Assembly (NCBI RefSeq): GCF_001026695.1
Contig: NZ_LDNB01000010.1
Coordinates: 62,001-126,000, forward strand
Origin: Neobacillus vireti
Lineage (GTDB): Bacteria > Bacillota > Bacilli > Bacillales > Cytobacillaceae
Direction of reading: 5' to 3'
DNA: 64,000 nucleotides
Positions 8,157 through 17,384 of this stretch are shown piece by piece. The notes under the pieces are model-generated. The model saw nothing but the letters and a program-made list of their open reading frames with translations. It was not told the DNA's origin and made no database searches. Made by a program: the position numbers and the translations under genes. Each line of letters opens with the position of its first letter. Positions within the stretch are counted from its first letter, which is position 1.

Positions 8157-9251
8157 ATGATTCAGAAAGGGTTGAAAGGAATTGTTGCGACGGAAACATT
8201 AATCAGCCATATTGATGGCGAAAATGGCCAGCTGTTTTATCGGGGGTATGAAATCCGGGAGATTACGAAAAGATTTTCTTTTGAAGAAGTTGCGTATCTT
8301 CTTTGGTTCGGCCACTTACCTGATGAGACACAGTTAAGTGTGCTAAAAGACGAGTTGAAAGCTAATCGTGATTTACCCGAATATGTAAAGGCAATCATCG
8401 ACCAATTCCCGCCCGCCATGGATTTAATGAGTGTTATTAGAACTGCTCTTTCAGCAGAGGGTGGTAATTTAGCTTATGGCTGGAAACCTAGTGTTTCACA
8501 GGCAATTCGGTTAACTGCTTTGGTCCCTACAATTATTGCCTATCGAGAAAGATTTTTAGCGGGAAGAAGTTTTTTTCCACCTCGAAGCGATTTAGATTTT
8601 GTTGAAAATTACTTGTATATGCTGGATGGAAACGTGCCTTTAGCTGCCGATATAGAGGCGCTCGAAACCTATATGATCCTAACCTTAGAACATGGAATGA
8701 ACGCCTCTACTTTTTCTGCCAGGGTTACAGCATCCACTGAATCAGATTTAGTTTCGGCAATCACATCAGCAGTCGGGACAATGAAAGGTCCGCTTCATGG
8801 CGGTGCTCCTGCAGGAGTCATCGACCTACTGGATGAAATTGCGATGGTCGGAGATGCCGAAACGGTAATTAGAGAAAAGGTTTTGCGCGGGGAAAAATTA
8901 ATGGGGTTTGGACACAGGGTGTATAAAACGCATGACCCGCGAGCAGTCGCACTAAAAGCAAAATTAATGGAGCTGGTTGGTGAGAATGAGTGGCTTGACC
9001 TAGCAATGACAGTAGAGGAAACGGCTGTTAAGTTATTAGCGGAGCTGAAGCCTGGTCGATTGCTTTATACAAATGTAGAGTTTTATGCTGCGGCCATCAT
9101 GAAAGCAATCAATATGGATTCGGAACTTTTCACCCCTACCTTTACTGCAAGCAGAATGGTCGGATGGACGGCACACGTCCTAGAACAAGCAGAAAACAAC
9201 ACCATCTATAGACCACAATCTAAATATATTGGAACATACAATAAATCGTAG
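8157..9251 (+). CDS. citA: Citrate synthase (CitA type)
   Basis: Condenses acetyl-CoA with oxaloacetate to give citrate. The 364-aa length fits the short Gram-positive type. The active-site His of LHGGAP, the second His in FGHRVYK and the Asp-containing FTPTFTASRMVGWTAH block are all in place. The start MIQKGLKGIVATETLIS matches B. subtilis CitA rather than CitZ, and the divergent LysR gene supports this. In B. subtilis CitA is the minor enzyme and CitZ the main one; whether that holds here is not visible. A GGTGTCAGGCACT repeat and a terminator follow the stop. Confidence 0.92.
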   Translation: MIQKGLKGIVATETLISHIDGENGQLFYRGYEIREITKRFSFEEVAYLLWFGHLPDETQLSVLKDELKANRDLPEYVKAIIDQFPPAMDLMSVIRTALSAEGGNLAYGWKPSVSQAIRLTALVPTIIAYRERFLAGRSFFPPRSDLDFVENYLYMLDGNVPLAADIEALETYMILTLEHGMNASTFSARVTASTESDLVSAITSAVGTMKGPLHGGAPAGVIDLLDEIAMVGDAETVIREKVLRGEKLMGFGHRVYKTHDPRAVALKAKLMELVGENEWLDLAMTVEETAVKLLAELKPGRLLYTNVEFYAAAIMKAINMDSELFTPTFTASRMVGWTAHVLEQAENNTIYRPQSKYIGTYNKS

Positions 9252-9255
9252 TGAT

Positions 9256-9268
9256 GGTGTCAGGCACT
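9256..9268 (+). repeat. GGTGTCAGGCACT, single arm of the dispersed repeat
   Basis: Twelve of thirteen bases match the repeat core; it lies 5 bp after the citA stop and just before the terminator. Confidence 0.6.
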
Positions 9269-9280
9269 AAAACTAACTAA

Positions 9281-9316
9281 CCCCAACGCAGTTTTTGGCG
9301 TTGGGGCAGGTTTTTA
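9281..9316. terminator. Terminator between convergent citA and exonuclease genes
   Basis: Stem CCCCAACGC (9281-9289) with GCGTTGGGG (9298-9306), loop AGTTTTTG, followed by T-rich sequence before the opposing gene's stop. Confidence 0.82.
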
Positions 9317-9925
9317 TCCCAATTTTGTTCGTGCCGCTGCTGGCTGATATTTTCTCATTGGGCCTTTTTCAAGTACTTCTTGAAGATAGAGGTTTCCGTT
9401 CGGACTTGTTTTTTTTAGCAGTTCCATTAAATATGTAATATCATCCAGTGCTCTATGTGTTTGGTAATTTGTGATGTTGTGTGCTTGTAAGAGAGTCAAG
9501 AGCTTACCATTTGGGAAACCATAGTTTTTCCACGGGATATTTCTCATCGTGCAATACCATTTTAAATCGTTGACCTCGGGATACATGTGATAAAGAAAGC
9601 TGCGATCAAAGGAAGCGTTGTGTGCAAACACAGTATCCGCGCGATGAAAATAAGTTTTTACTTTTACATCATAAAAGCTTTTTCCTCTTACTAACTCGTA
9701 AGGAATCCCGTGTACCCGATATGCTTGATCATAATTATTTCGGGCTGAGTTTGATAGCGGCTCCCGTAAAAAGGAATCTTCCTCAATTATTTCGATGATT
9801 TCCCCAGAATCGGATCGATAGGTAAATAACTTTAAAGCCAGTTCAATTACTTCATCTTTAGTAGGACCCAATCCGGTCGTTTCCACGTCCAAAAGCAAAC
9901 CATATTTTTCTATGCTAGGCACCAT
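9314..9925 (-). CDS. DEDDh 3'-5' exonuclease (DnaQ-like)
   Basis: A 203-aa 3'-5' exonuclease domain protein. All catalytic acids are visible: D13 and E15 in LLLDVETTGL, D107 in HNASFD, and H157 with D162 in THRALDD. It resembles the proofreading epsilon-like exonucleases and RNase T family, but stands alone with no polymerase domain. ATG at 9925 sits 6 nt from AAGGA and is preferred to the ATG at 9931, which touches it. Physiological substrate (DNA repair intermediate or small RNA) is not known. Confidence 0.85.
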   Translation of the reverse strand: MVPSIEKYGLLLDVETTGLGPTKDEVIELALKLFTYRSDSGEIIEIIEEDSFLREPLSNSARNNYDQAYRVHGIPYELVRGKSFYDVKVKTYFHRADTVFAHNASFDRSFLYHMYPEVNDLKWYCTMRNIPWKNYGFPNGKLLTLLQAHNITNYQTHRALDDITYLMELLKKTSPNGNLYLQEVLEKGPMRKYQPAAARTKLG

Positions 9926-10167
9926 TATCATTCCTTAATAGTTAGGTTTTCCACTATTATAACAAAGCTTACGCAACTAATACATCTCCTAAATATCCCT
10001 ATCGATAACCAAATTGACTTAGTTTCCAACACCTGCTTGTAACAAATTGTTCAAATCATTTTTACAGATATGTGAACTATTGTGCAAACTCCCCAATTTT
10101 TAAAATTAATTTGTTATATTAACAGTGTACTTAATATATAAAACTTAATTACTAAGGAGTGTTTCAC

Positions 10168-10677
10168 ATGGTAGTCAATTGGTTAAGAGAAAACAAAGTT
10201 GCCGCTGGAATTTTGACAGTTCTTCGCTTATATATCGGTTATTCTTGGTTAACAGCTGGTTTCCACAAACTGGCAGGCGGATTTGATGCATCTGGATATT
10301 TGAAAGCGGTAATTGCTAATCCTGTTAAAGGTCCTGATGGCGCCATGGTTTATGGCTGGTATGTTGATTTCTTAAAGCATTTCGCTCTACCAAACGTGGA
10401 TATTTTTAATACAATCGTTCCGCTTGGCGAATTCTTAATCGGACTTGGACTTATTCTTGGCTGCTTAACAACAGCAGCAATGTTCTTCGGACTTGTGATG
10501 AACTTCGCGTTCTTCCTAGCCGGAACAGTATCTCATATTCCAACAGACCTTTTCATCGGTGCGATTATTCTGTTCGCTGGCTTTAACGCAGGCCGCATCG
10601 GTCTCGACCGCTGGGTAATCCCATTCATCCGCAATACTGCATTTAAAGGTAAAAAGACAAGCAAACAAACGGCATAG
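10168..10677 (+). CDS. DoxX-family membrane protein
   Basis: A 169-aa protein with four membrane helices typical of the DoxX family: a first helix with LRLYIGYSWLTAGFHKL, then LGEFLIGLGLILG and two more hydrophobic stretches, and a basic C-terminus. In Bacillus, paralogues respond to quinone or thiol stress, but many DoxX proteins have no assigned activity. The ATG at 10168 follows AAGGAG by 8 nt. The 240-bp upstream region is A/T rich with TTGTAACAA-like sequences that could be an operator. It is monocistronic with a strong terminator. Confidence 0.82.
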   Translation: MVVNWLRENKVAAGILTVLRLYIGYSWLTAGFHKLAGGFDASGYLKAVIANPVKGPDGAMVYGWYVDFLKHFALPNVDIFNTIVPLGEFLIGLGLILGCLTTAAMFFGLVMNFAFFLAGTVSHIPTDLFIGAIILFAGFNAGRIGLDRWVIPFIRNTAFKGKKTSKQTA

Positions 10678-10687
10678 CAAATTAAGT

Positions 10688-10728
10688 AAACAGCCTCCTT
10701 CTTATCATGAGAAGTGAGGCTGTTTTTT
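10688..10728 (+). terminator. Rho-independent terminator after DoxX gene
   Basis: AAACAGCCTC (10688-10697) pairs with GAGGCTGTTT (10715-10724), with an inner CTTCT/AGAAG stem, followed by a T run. Confidence 0.85.
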
Positions 10729-10773
10729 GGAAATAAAACAACCAATGAAATTTTAGGCACATCCTGTGTAATT

Positions 10774-11361
10774 TCAATCGGTGGTTGTTGGGGAATCGCC
10801 AGCTATCCCGGCAAGAAACGCCTTAATAATAATCACCAAGCTCTCGTCCAAATCCAGCGCCATCTTGAAGCCGCCCCTTTGCTCCAACGAAGAAAATCCA
10901 TGTAAAATGCTGCGTAATCCCCGGACCGCATGTAAGGCACTTTCTCCCTCTAAACGATAAGCCTGCAAAATACGGACGGATAGGTCCACGATTTTTGCCC
11001 CTGCCTGCTGCACATCAACATCCTCTGGGTCCGGTGCCAGCAAGGTAGCCTCATATATTCCCGGATGCTCCCGGGCAAAATTGACATATGCTTGACTTAC
11101 CGCTAGTACGGCTTCGGTGCCTGACACCCCAATCGCTGCATCTGCCATTCTCGAATAAAGCTTATCAATTCCATAGATCGCCAGCTTTTTTCTCAGCCCT
11201 GGCAAACCGTCAAAATGGTTATATAATGAAGGAGGGCGAATCCCCAAATTCTTTGCAAGATTCGCCAGTGTAACCTCCTGAATACCAAGTTGATCGGCTA
11301 ATACTCCTGCTGCTTCTAGTATCGTCGTTAAATCAAGTCCAATTTTTGGTCTAGGTGACAT
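10774..11361 (-). CDS. TetR/AcrR-family regulator (WHG-domain type)
   Basis: A 195-aa repressor. The N-terminal helix-turn-helix (residues 10-55: TILEAAGVLADQLGIQEVTLANLAKNLGIRPPSLYNHF) carries the PPSLYNHFDGLPGLR signature of the WHG-type TetR branch. It follows the MBL hydrolase gene by 14 bp on the same strand, so it likely controls that operon through the two inverted repeats upstream of it. The codons for V-S-G-T (residues about 80-83) contain an exact copy of the genome's dispersed 13-mer (11116-11128). Confidence 0.88.
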   Translation of the reverse strand: MSPRPKIGLDLTTILEAAGVLADQLGIQEVTLANLAKNLGIRPPSLYNHFDGLPGLRKKLAIYGIDKLYSRMADAAIGVSGTEAVLAVSQAYVNFAREHPGIYEATLLAPDPEDVDVQQAGAKIVDLSVRILQAYRLEGESALHAVRGLRSILHGFSSLEQRGGFKMALDLDESLVIIIKAFLAGIAGDSPTTTD

Positions 11362-11375
11362 GCTTAGCTACTCCT

Positions 11376-12089
11376 TTATCCTATTTTCCGTTCTATATTA
11401 TCAATCGCTTGTTTCATAGCTTTCACAGGATTCTCAATCATTTCTCCATGGCCAACTGCAAGGAGCTTAGGTTCATAGCCTACTAGTTTCTTTGCACTCA
11501 CTAACGCCGTTTTTTTACTCCATGTGCCGAAGGCTGGGAACGGGAACCATGGCTTTATATCGCCTGCCACTGCAATTCCCCCTCTTGTCTGGAAGGCATC
11601 ACCAGCTATCAATGCCTTCGTCCGCAAATCGAAAAACGACATTGAACCTGGTGTATGTCCCGGCGTTTCGATTGCTGTCAATGATCCAATTAGGTCGCCT
11701 TCTTTCAATAATACATTCGCTCGCGTCTTTAATTTTTTCGGTACACCGCCTTTAATCGGTGTTTGCTCCTCATCTGGATCCAAAGAACGGTCGTCATTCA
11801 TTAATCTGTGGTCTCGAACGGAAATATAAACCGGTACCTCTGGCAGCAAGTCCTTTAAAGAATCTAACGCACCGACATGGTCCTCATGTGCATGTGTCAA
11901 CACAATTTTAGTAATCGGCTTGCCGATTGTTTCAGCCGCCTTCATAATCCCCTTTGTACAAAAACCAAGTGCCGCATCAATCAAGGTTAATCCGTCCTCT
12001 TCTTCGACCAAATAGCAATTCACCGGAAACACACTCGCCATGAATGTCACTTGATATAAAAAACCATTTTTAATCACTCTCATTTTCAT
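11376..12089 (-). CDS. MBL-fold metallo-hydrolase
   Basis: A metallo-beta-lactamase-fold hydrolase of about 237 aa. The zinc ligands are clear: HAHEDH in TKIVLTHAHEDHVGAL, the His of ETPGHTPGS, the Asp of ALIAGDAF and the His of AVGHGEM. It resembles YobT/YqjP-like small hydrolases of unknown substrate. Three Met codons (12092, 12089, 12083) lie close together after AGGAGGAG; 12089 has a usable 5-nt spacing, but 12083 is also possible. It is the first gene of an operon with the TetR gene, controlled by twin operators at 12100-12144. Confidence 0.87.
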   Translation of the reverse strand: MKMRVIKNGFLYQVTFMASVFPVNCYLVEEEDGLTLIDAALGFCTKGIMKAAETIGKPITKIVLTHAHEDHVGALDSLKDLLPEVPVYISVRDHRLMNDDRSLDPDEEQTPIKGGVPKKLKTRANVLLKEGDLIGSLTAIETPGHTPGSMSFFDLRTKALIAGDAFQTRGGIAVAGDIKPWFPFPAFGTWSKKTALVSAKKLVGYEPKLLAVGHGEMIENPVKAMKQAIDNIERKIG

Positions 12090-12099
12090 CATCTCCTCC

Positions 12100-12144
12100 T
12101 TAACTAACCTTATTAGCTTTATTTTAACTAATGATATTAGTTAA
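12100..12144. promoter_or_regulatory. Tandem TetR operators upstream of the MBL-tetR operon
   Basis: At 12124-12144 two 9-bp arms, TTAACTAAT and ATTAGTTAA, form a perfect inverted repeat around GAT. A second, degenerate copy starts 24 bp away at 12100 (TTAACTAAC, CTT, ATTAGCTTT). Both lie between the ribosome site of the MBL gene and its upstream region, as expected for a self-regulating TetR. Confidence 0.75.
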
Positions 12145-12301
12145 ATCAAGAAGTTTTTTCCACTTCTTTACTATTTTTATTAAAATGGGTTATTAATGGG
12201 CATCGTTAAATAAACAAATATTGAATTTTTAGTCACATCCTGTATAATTGTTCCCGAATCAATAAAGAGAAAGTTACTTTTTTTAGACGGAGGTGGCTGC
12301 C

Positions 12302-13411
12302 ATGACAAACGCTGCTATTATTCAATTTAACAATGTTACCAAGCAATATGATAACGATCCGCCAGTTCTTGACGATGTAAGCTTTGAGATTGAGCGCGGA
12401 AAATTTTATACACTTCTTGGCCCCTCTGGATGTGGCAAGACAACGATTCTAAGGTTAATCGCTGGTTTTATCGAGCCCACCAAGGGAGAAATTTATTTTA
12501 ACGAAAAAAAAATCAATGATATCCCGGCCAATAAGCGCCAGGTAAATACGGTTTTTCAAGATTACGCCCTTTTTCCACATTTAAATGTCTTTGAAAATGT
12601 GGCATTTGGATTACGCATCAAAAAAATGAAAAATGCAGAAATCGAGCGGAAGGTAAAGGAAGCCCTCAGCTTCGTTAACCTTCAAGGCTATGAAAACCGG
12701 GAAATCCGCGAAATGTCTGGCGGTCAGCGTCAGCGTGTCGCCATTGCTCGGGCGATTGTCAACGAACCGGAAGTGATCCTTCTTGACGAGCCGCTTTCCG
12801 CTCTCGATTTAAAACTGCGTACCGAGATGCAGTATGAACTCCGTGAGCTCCAGCGCCGCCTGGGGATTACCTTTATTTTCGTAACTCACGATCAAGAGGA
12901 AGCGCTCGCGATGTCTGATGAGATTTTTGTCATCAATAAAGGGAAAATCCAGCAAAGCGGCACACCAACTGATATTTATGATGAGCCGATTAACCGTTTT
13001 GTTGCGGATTTTATTGGTGAATCGAATATTGTCGATGGAAAAATGGTGCAAGATTATCGGGTGGAATTTGTCGGCAGAGAGTTTGAATGCGTCGACAAAG
13101 GCTTTAATGAGGACGAGCCAGTTGAAATTATTATCCGTCCCGAGGATTTAGAAATCACGTCGCTTGAACGGGGCAAGCTCCAGGTCCGCGTTGATTCCCA
13201 ACTGTTCCGTGGTGTTCATTATGAAATCAGCTGCTACGATAAGGATGGAAATGAATGGCTTGTCCATTCCACGAAGAAGGCAGCCGTTGGCAGTGAAATC
13301 GGACTTTATTTTGACCCAGAGGCAATTCATGTTATGCGCCATGGTGAAACAGAGGAAGAATTTGACCGCCGTTTAGAAACCTATGCTGATGTGGACCGCC
13401 ATGGAGAATAA
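12302..13411 (+). CDS. potA: Spermidine/putrescine ABC transporter ATPase PotA
   Basis: A 369-aa ATPase that powers polyamine uptake from the inner face of the membrane. Walker A GPSGCGKT near residue 41, the LSGGQ-type signature [14 protein letters not shown], Walker [14 protein letters not shown] and the switch His in [10 protein letters not shown] are present, followed by a TOBE regulatory domain. ATG at 12302 follows GGAGG by 8 nt. The stop overlaps the start of potB by 11 bp, making a tight four-gene potABCD operon. Confidence 0.95.
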   Translation: MTNAAIIQFNNVTKQYDNDPPVLDDVSFEIERGKFYTLLGPSGCGKTTILRLIAGFIEPTKGEIYFNEKKINDIPANKRQVNTVFQDYALFPHLNVFENVAFGLRIKKMKNAEIERKVKEALSFVNLQGYENREIREMSGGQRQRVAIARAIVNEPEVILLDEPLSALDLKLRTEMQYELRELQRRLGITFIFVTHDQEEALAMSDEIFVINKGKIQQSGTPTDIYDEPINRFVADFIGESNIVDGKMVQDYRVEFVGREFECVDKGFNEDEPVEIIIRPEDLEITSLERGKLQVRVDSQLFRGVHYEISCYDKDGNEWLVHSTKKAAVGSEIGLYFDPEAIHVMRHGETEEEFDRRLETYADVDRHGE

Positions 13412-14204
13412 ACGAACCCGCGGTCTTTACCGGATTCCTTATCTGCTTTGGATACTTCTATTTGTGATTGTGCCGATTTTACTTGTTCTTTACTATTCAT
13501 TCTTTGATATTGAGGGGAATTTTTCGTTCATCAATTATCAAAAGTTTTTCACACCCGTTTACTTAAAAATGACGCTCAGCTCGTTTTGGTATGCGTTTTT
13601 AATCACGGCCATTTCATTGCTGGTTGCCTACCCAACGGCATATTTACTTACAAAAACCAGGCATAAACAATTATGGCTGTTATTAATTATTGTCCCGTCA
13701 TGGATAAATTTATTGTTAAAAGCCTATGCCTTCATTGGTATTTTTGGAACGTATGGGGCTGCAAACAGCTTTTTAAAAATAATTGGCATCGGCTCAAGGC
13801 AAATCTTATTTACTGATTTCAGTTTTGTGTTTGTATCGGTATATATTTTTATCCCCTTCATGATCTTGCCGATTTTTAACGCTTTAAATGAATTGAATCC
13901 AACCTTTATCGATGCCGCCAGTGACTTAGGGGCATCAAAATGGACGACGTTCCGCAGAGTTATTTTTCCATTAACGATTGACGGAGTAAAGTCCGGCTGT
14001 CAGGTAACCTTTATTCCCGCGCTTTCATTGTTCATGTTAACGAGATTAATCGCCGGTAACCGCGTGATTACACTTGGTACATCGATTGAGCAGCACTTTC
14101 TCGTGACACAGGACTGGGGCATGGGCTCAACGATTGCAGTCTTTTTAATTATTATTATGGTGCTAATTATGGTCGTTACTGGTACCGGAAAGCGAGGTGT
14201 GTAG
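13401..14204 (+). CDS. potB: Spermidine/putrescine permease PotB
   Basis: A 267-aa inner-membrane permease subunit with six hydrophobic segments. The cytoplasmic EAA-type loop is visible as [21 protein letters not shown]. The start at 13401 lies inside the end of potA, and its stop is 1 bp before potC, so translation is coupled. N-terminal [18 protein letters not shown] matches Gram-positive PotB proteins. Confidence 0.94.
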   Translation: MENKRTRGLYRIPYLLWILLFVIVPILLVLYYSFFDIEGNFSFINYQKFFTPVYLKMTLSSFWYAFLITAISLLVAYPTAYLLTKTRHKQLWLLLIIVPSWINLLLKAYAFIGIFGTYGAANSFLKIIGIGSRQILFTDFSFVFVSVYIFIPFMILPIFNALNELNPTFIDAASDLGASKWTTFRRVIFPLTIDGVKSGCQVTFIPALSLFMLTRLIAGNRVITLGTSIEQHFLVTQDWGMGSTIAVFLIIIMVLIMVVTGTGKRGV

Positions 14205-14205
14205 G

Positions 14206-15012
14206 ATGGATAAAAAAATAACCCCTTTATCAAAACTATTTCTTGTGGTCATCTTTTTTATCCTGTATGCACCGATTTTCTTTCTCGTCATCTTTTCTTT
14301 CAACAGTGGAGAAACGATGTATAGCTTTAAGGGCTTTTCATTAGAATGGTATCGCGAGCTGTTCCAAGATACGAGACTGTTGATTATCGTTTTAAATACA
14401 ATCGTGATTGCTTTTTTATCCGCACTCTTCTCTACCATCATTGGTGTGCTTGGAGCTTTGGCGATTCATCAGGCGAAAAAAAGGCAAACAAAAAATACTT
14501 TATTATCGTTAAACAATGTGTTAATCGTCAGCCCAGATGTTATTATTGGCGCTTCGTTCTTAATTTTGTTCACAATGGCTGGGCTGAAACTTGGTTTTTA
14601 TTCCGTTTTGCTATCCCATATTGCTTTTAGTATTCCGATTGTTGTCTTGATGGTGCTGCCAAAATTAATGGAAATGAGTCCGACGTTGATTGATGCGGCC
14701 CGCGACTTAGGCGCGAGCAGCTGGAACGTAATGACGAAGGTGATTATTCCGTTTATTACACCTGGAATTTTTGCCGGCTTCTTTATGGCGTTAACGTACT
14801 CATTAGATGATTTTGCGGTGACTTTTTTTGTAACTGGAAATGGCTTTTCTACACTTTCAGTTGAGATTTATTCCTTAGCACGCCGGGGAATTTCCCTAAA
14901 TATTAATGCCCTGTCCGCCCTGCTGTTCCTGTTTACCTTGCTGCTAGTGGTGATCTATTACTTTATTACCCAGCGCAACAGGCCTAATGGAATGGGGGTG
15001 CGTAAACGATGA
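14206..15012 (+). CDS. potC: Spermidine/putrescine permease PotC
   Basis: The second 268-aa permease subunit, pairing with PotB. It has six membrane segments and the EAA loop LIDAARDLGASSWNVMTKVIIPFITPG. ATG at 14206 follows GAGGTG by 8 nt and comes 1 bp after the potB stop. Its 3' end overlaps the potD start by 4 bp. Confidence 0.94.
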   Translation: MDKKITPLSKLFLVVIFFILYAPIFFLVIFSFNSGETMYSFKGFSLEWYRELFQDTRLLIIVLNTIVIAFLSALFSTIIGVLGALAIHQAKKRQTKNTLLSLNNVLIVSPDVIIGASFLILFTMAGLKLGFYSVLLSHIAFSIPIVVLMVLPKLMEMSPTLIDAARDLGASSWNVMTKVIIPFITPGIFAGFFMALTYSLDDFAVTFFVTGNGFSTLSVEIYSLARRGISLNINALSALLFLFTLLLVVIYYFITQRNRPNGMGVRKR

Positions 15013-16082
15013 ACAAACTTGTTCGTTTTTTTCTGTTCATTGCTATTGTTTCGGCCGTGCTTCTATATGCGATTTCTAGTTTGAATGCTTCGCAGGGGTA
15101 TTCCGGCGGTAATACGGTGACGGTTTTTAACTGGGGCGACTATATCGATCCGGATTTAATCAAGAAGTTTGAAAAAGAAACGAGAATCAAAGTCATTTAT
15201 GAAACGTTTGATTCAAATGAGGCGATGATGACGAAAATTGAGCAGGGCGGTACGAATTATGATATCGCCGTTCCGTCTGAATATATGATTGATAAAATGC
15301 GTCACGAAGATTTGCTCCTCCCGTTGGATCATTCGAAACTGCCCAACTTAAAACATATTGATAAGCGGTTTATGGATTTGCCGTTTGATCCGGAGAATAA
15401 ATATTCCATTCCTTATTTTTGGGGAACCGTCGGCATCGTTTATAATCCAAAGATGCTCCATGGCAAGGAAATTACCAGCTGGAATGACCTTTGGGATCCT
15501 GATTTGAAAAACGAAATCTTATTAACCGACGGTGCCCGCGAAGTAATCGGCATGGGGCTCAACAGTTTAGGCTATTCGTTGAATGATACAAACAAACAGC
15601 ATTTAATTGAGGCAAAGGAAAAGCTCGACAAACTTACGCCGAATATTAAAGCGATTGTCGGCGATGAAATCAAGATGCTCCTCGCCAACCAAGAGGCATC
15701 CGTCGGTCTTGTTTGGTCAGGAGATGCCTCCGAAATCATGTCAGAGAATGAAGATTTAGACTATGTGGTGCCGGAGGAAGGCTCTAACCTTTGGTTCGAT
15801 AATATGGTCATCCCGAAAACTGCAAAAAACGTCGAGGCAGCCCATAAATTCATTAACTTCATGCTTGATCCAAAGGTTGCCGCCCAAAATACCGATTACG
15901 TCGGCTATTCGACACCTAACAAAGGCGCACTAAAATATATGCCCAAAGAAGTGGTCGAGGATGAACGGTTCTATCCATCACCAGAGCTTACGGAAAAGCT
16001 AGAAGTATACGAAAACCTTGGTAAAAAGAACCTAGCCTATTACAACGAGCTGTTCTTGCAATTTAAAATGCATAGAAAATAA
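15009..16082 (+). CDS. potD: Polyamine-binding protein PotD
   Basis: A 357-aa extracellular solute-binding protein that captures spermidine/putrescine for PotABC. The conserved FNWGDYIDPDLIKKFEKET start of the mature fold, YDIAVPSEYM and GLVWSGDASEIM are all present. The N-terminus has a 20-residue hydrophobic segment, but no lipobox cysteine follows it (SSLNASQGYSGG), so it is probably held by an uncleaved helix or secreted rather than lipidated. It is the last gene of potABCD; a strong terminator follows. Confidence 0.93.
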   Translation: MNKLVRFFLFIAIVSAVLLYAISSLNASQGYSGGNTVTVFNWGDYIDPDLIKKFEKETRIKVIYETFDSNEAMMTKIEQGGTNYDIAVPSEYMIDKMRHEDLLLPLDHSKLPNLKHIDKRFMDLPFDPENKYSIPYFWGTVGIVYNPKMLHGKEITSWNDLWDPDLKNEILLTDGAREVIGMGLNSLGYSLNDTNKQHLIEAKEKLDKLTPNIKAIVGDEIKMLLANQEASVGLVWSGDASEIMSENEDLDYVVPEEGSNLWFDNMVIPKTAKNVEAAHKFINFMLDPKVAAQNTDYVGYSTPNKGALKYMPKEVVEDERFYPSPELTEKLEVYENLGKKNLAYYNELFLQFKMHRK

Positions 16083-16083
16083 G

Positions 16084-16137
16084 AAAAGCGCAAGCGCCTT
16101 AGTCTTCGGGAATTCGAAGATTGAGGCGCTTTTTTCT
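16084..16137 (+). terminator. Terminator after potD
   Basis: Long stem AAGCGCCTTAGTCTTCG (16092-16108) with CGAAGATTGAGGCGCTT (16115-16131) and a T run. The opening GAAAAGCGCAAGCGCC is shared with the repeat element at 47.0 kb. Confidence 0.88.
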
Positions 16138-16187
16138 TCCATATTATGAATTGGTTAAGATTTTTAGGCTAAGTTAAAAAATGATGG

Positions 16188-16216
16188 TTGACCTTTGAAT
16201 TTGTCAGGAGTATACT
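16188..16216 (+). promoter_or_regulatory. Sigma-A promoter of psuK-psuG
   Basis: TTGACC (16188-16193), 17-bp spacer, TATACT (16211-16216); close to consensus and 47 bp before the psuK start. Confidence 0.78.
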
Positions 16217-16262
16217 ATGAACATAAGTTTATTAATTAAACAAATGTTTAGGTGGTGAATTT

Positions 16263-17384
16263 GTGGCTGAAAAAGATTTCGAAAAATTGACCGAAAAGGA
16301 ACAGTTGATTTTCGATTTGATTCGAAAGAACCCCTATATTTCACAGCAGGAGCTTGCAGAAATCTTAGGGTTATCTCGACCTTCGATTGCGAATATTATT
16401 TCTGGTTTAACTAGAAAAGGACATATTATAGGCAGAGCTTACGTCTTAAATGAGTCCCAGCAGGTCATTTGTATTGGCGGTGCCAATATAGATCGAAAAT
16501 TCCATGTGAAAGCGAAAGCGCAGCTTGGCACATCCAACCCGATTCAATCATCACAAAGTGTTGGAGGAGTTGCTCGGAACATCGCCGAAAATCTTGGACG
16601 CCTTGGTACCAAAGTAACATTATTAACAACCAGTGGAGCAGACAGCGATTGGTCATTCATTGCCGAATCGTCATCACTATATATGAACCTAGATCAAGTG
16701 GCGCAAATCCCGGGGATGTCAACTGGATCCTACACAGCGGTACTTGATACTGATGGAGAATTAATCATTGCGCTTGCCGATATGGAAGTGTATGAGGAAA
16801 TCACACCAGACTTACTCCGTAAACAGGATGTTTTATTGAGTCGAGCGAAATGTATCATGGCCGATCTTAATTGCCCGAAGGAAACATTGCAGTATTTATG
16901 CAATTTTGCCAAAATCCATGAACGACCGATTATTTTGATACCGGTTTCATCTCCGAAAATGAGCAGGCTTCCTGCTGATCTAGATGGAGTGACCTGGTTA
17001 ATTACCAACCGAGATGAGTCAGAAACGTATTTAAATTGTGAAATCCAGACAGAGGAAGAGTGGAGACAAGCAATAGAAAAATGGCTTTCACTCGGTATCG
17101 CTAATGTGGTAATAACCAATGGAAAAAAAGGCGCCATGATTGGAAATCAGAATGAAGGGATTTTTCATATTCCTTCGATTGAAACAAAAGAAATTGTTGA
17201 TGTCACGGGGGCAGGTGACGCATTTTCTTCTGCTGTCATATACTCGTGGCTAGAAGGTCATAAGTTGACCGATATTGCCAAAGCAGGCACGGTTAATGCC
17301 TCTAAGACATTACAATCAGCTGACACTGTTCGTCAGGATTTATCACCAACTCAATTACAAAAAGACATGGAGGAATTATCATGA
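16263..17384 (+). CDS. psuK: Pseudouridine kinase with N-terminal HTH
   Basis: A 373-aa PfkB-family kinase that phosphorylates pseudouridine to pseudouridine 5'-phosphate. The first 60 residues form a winged helix-turn-helix ([42 protein letters not shown]), so the protein may also act as a DNA-binding regulator. The kinase domain starts at [13 protein letters not shown] and has the catalytic VTGAGDAF motif. GTG at 16263 follows AGGTGGTG. It overlaps psuG by 4 bp (ATGA), and that pairing fixes the substrate better than the kinase fold alone. Confidence 0.9.
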   Translation: MAEKDFEKLTEKEQLIFDLIRKNPYISQQELAEILGLSRPSIANIISGLTRKGHIIGRAYVLNESQQVICIGGANIDRKFHVKAKAQLGTSNPIQSSQSVGGVARNIAENLGRLGTKVTLLTTSGADSDWSFIAESSSLYMNLDQVAQIPGMSTGSYTAVLDTDGELIIALADMEVYEEITPDLLRKQDVLLSRAKCIMADLNCPKETLQYLCNFAKIHERPIILIPVSSPKMSRLPADLDGVTWLITNRDESETYLNCEIQTEEEWRQAIEKWLSLGIANVVITNGKKGAMIGNQNEGIFHIPSIETKEIVDVTGAGDAFSSAVIYSWLEGHKLTDIAKAGTVNASKTLQSADTVRQDLSPTQLQKDMEELS

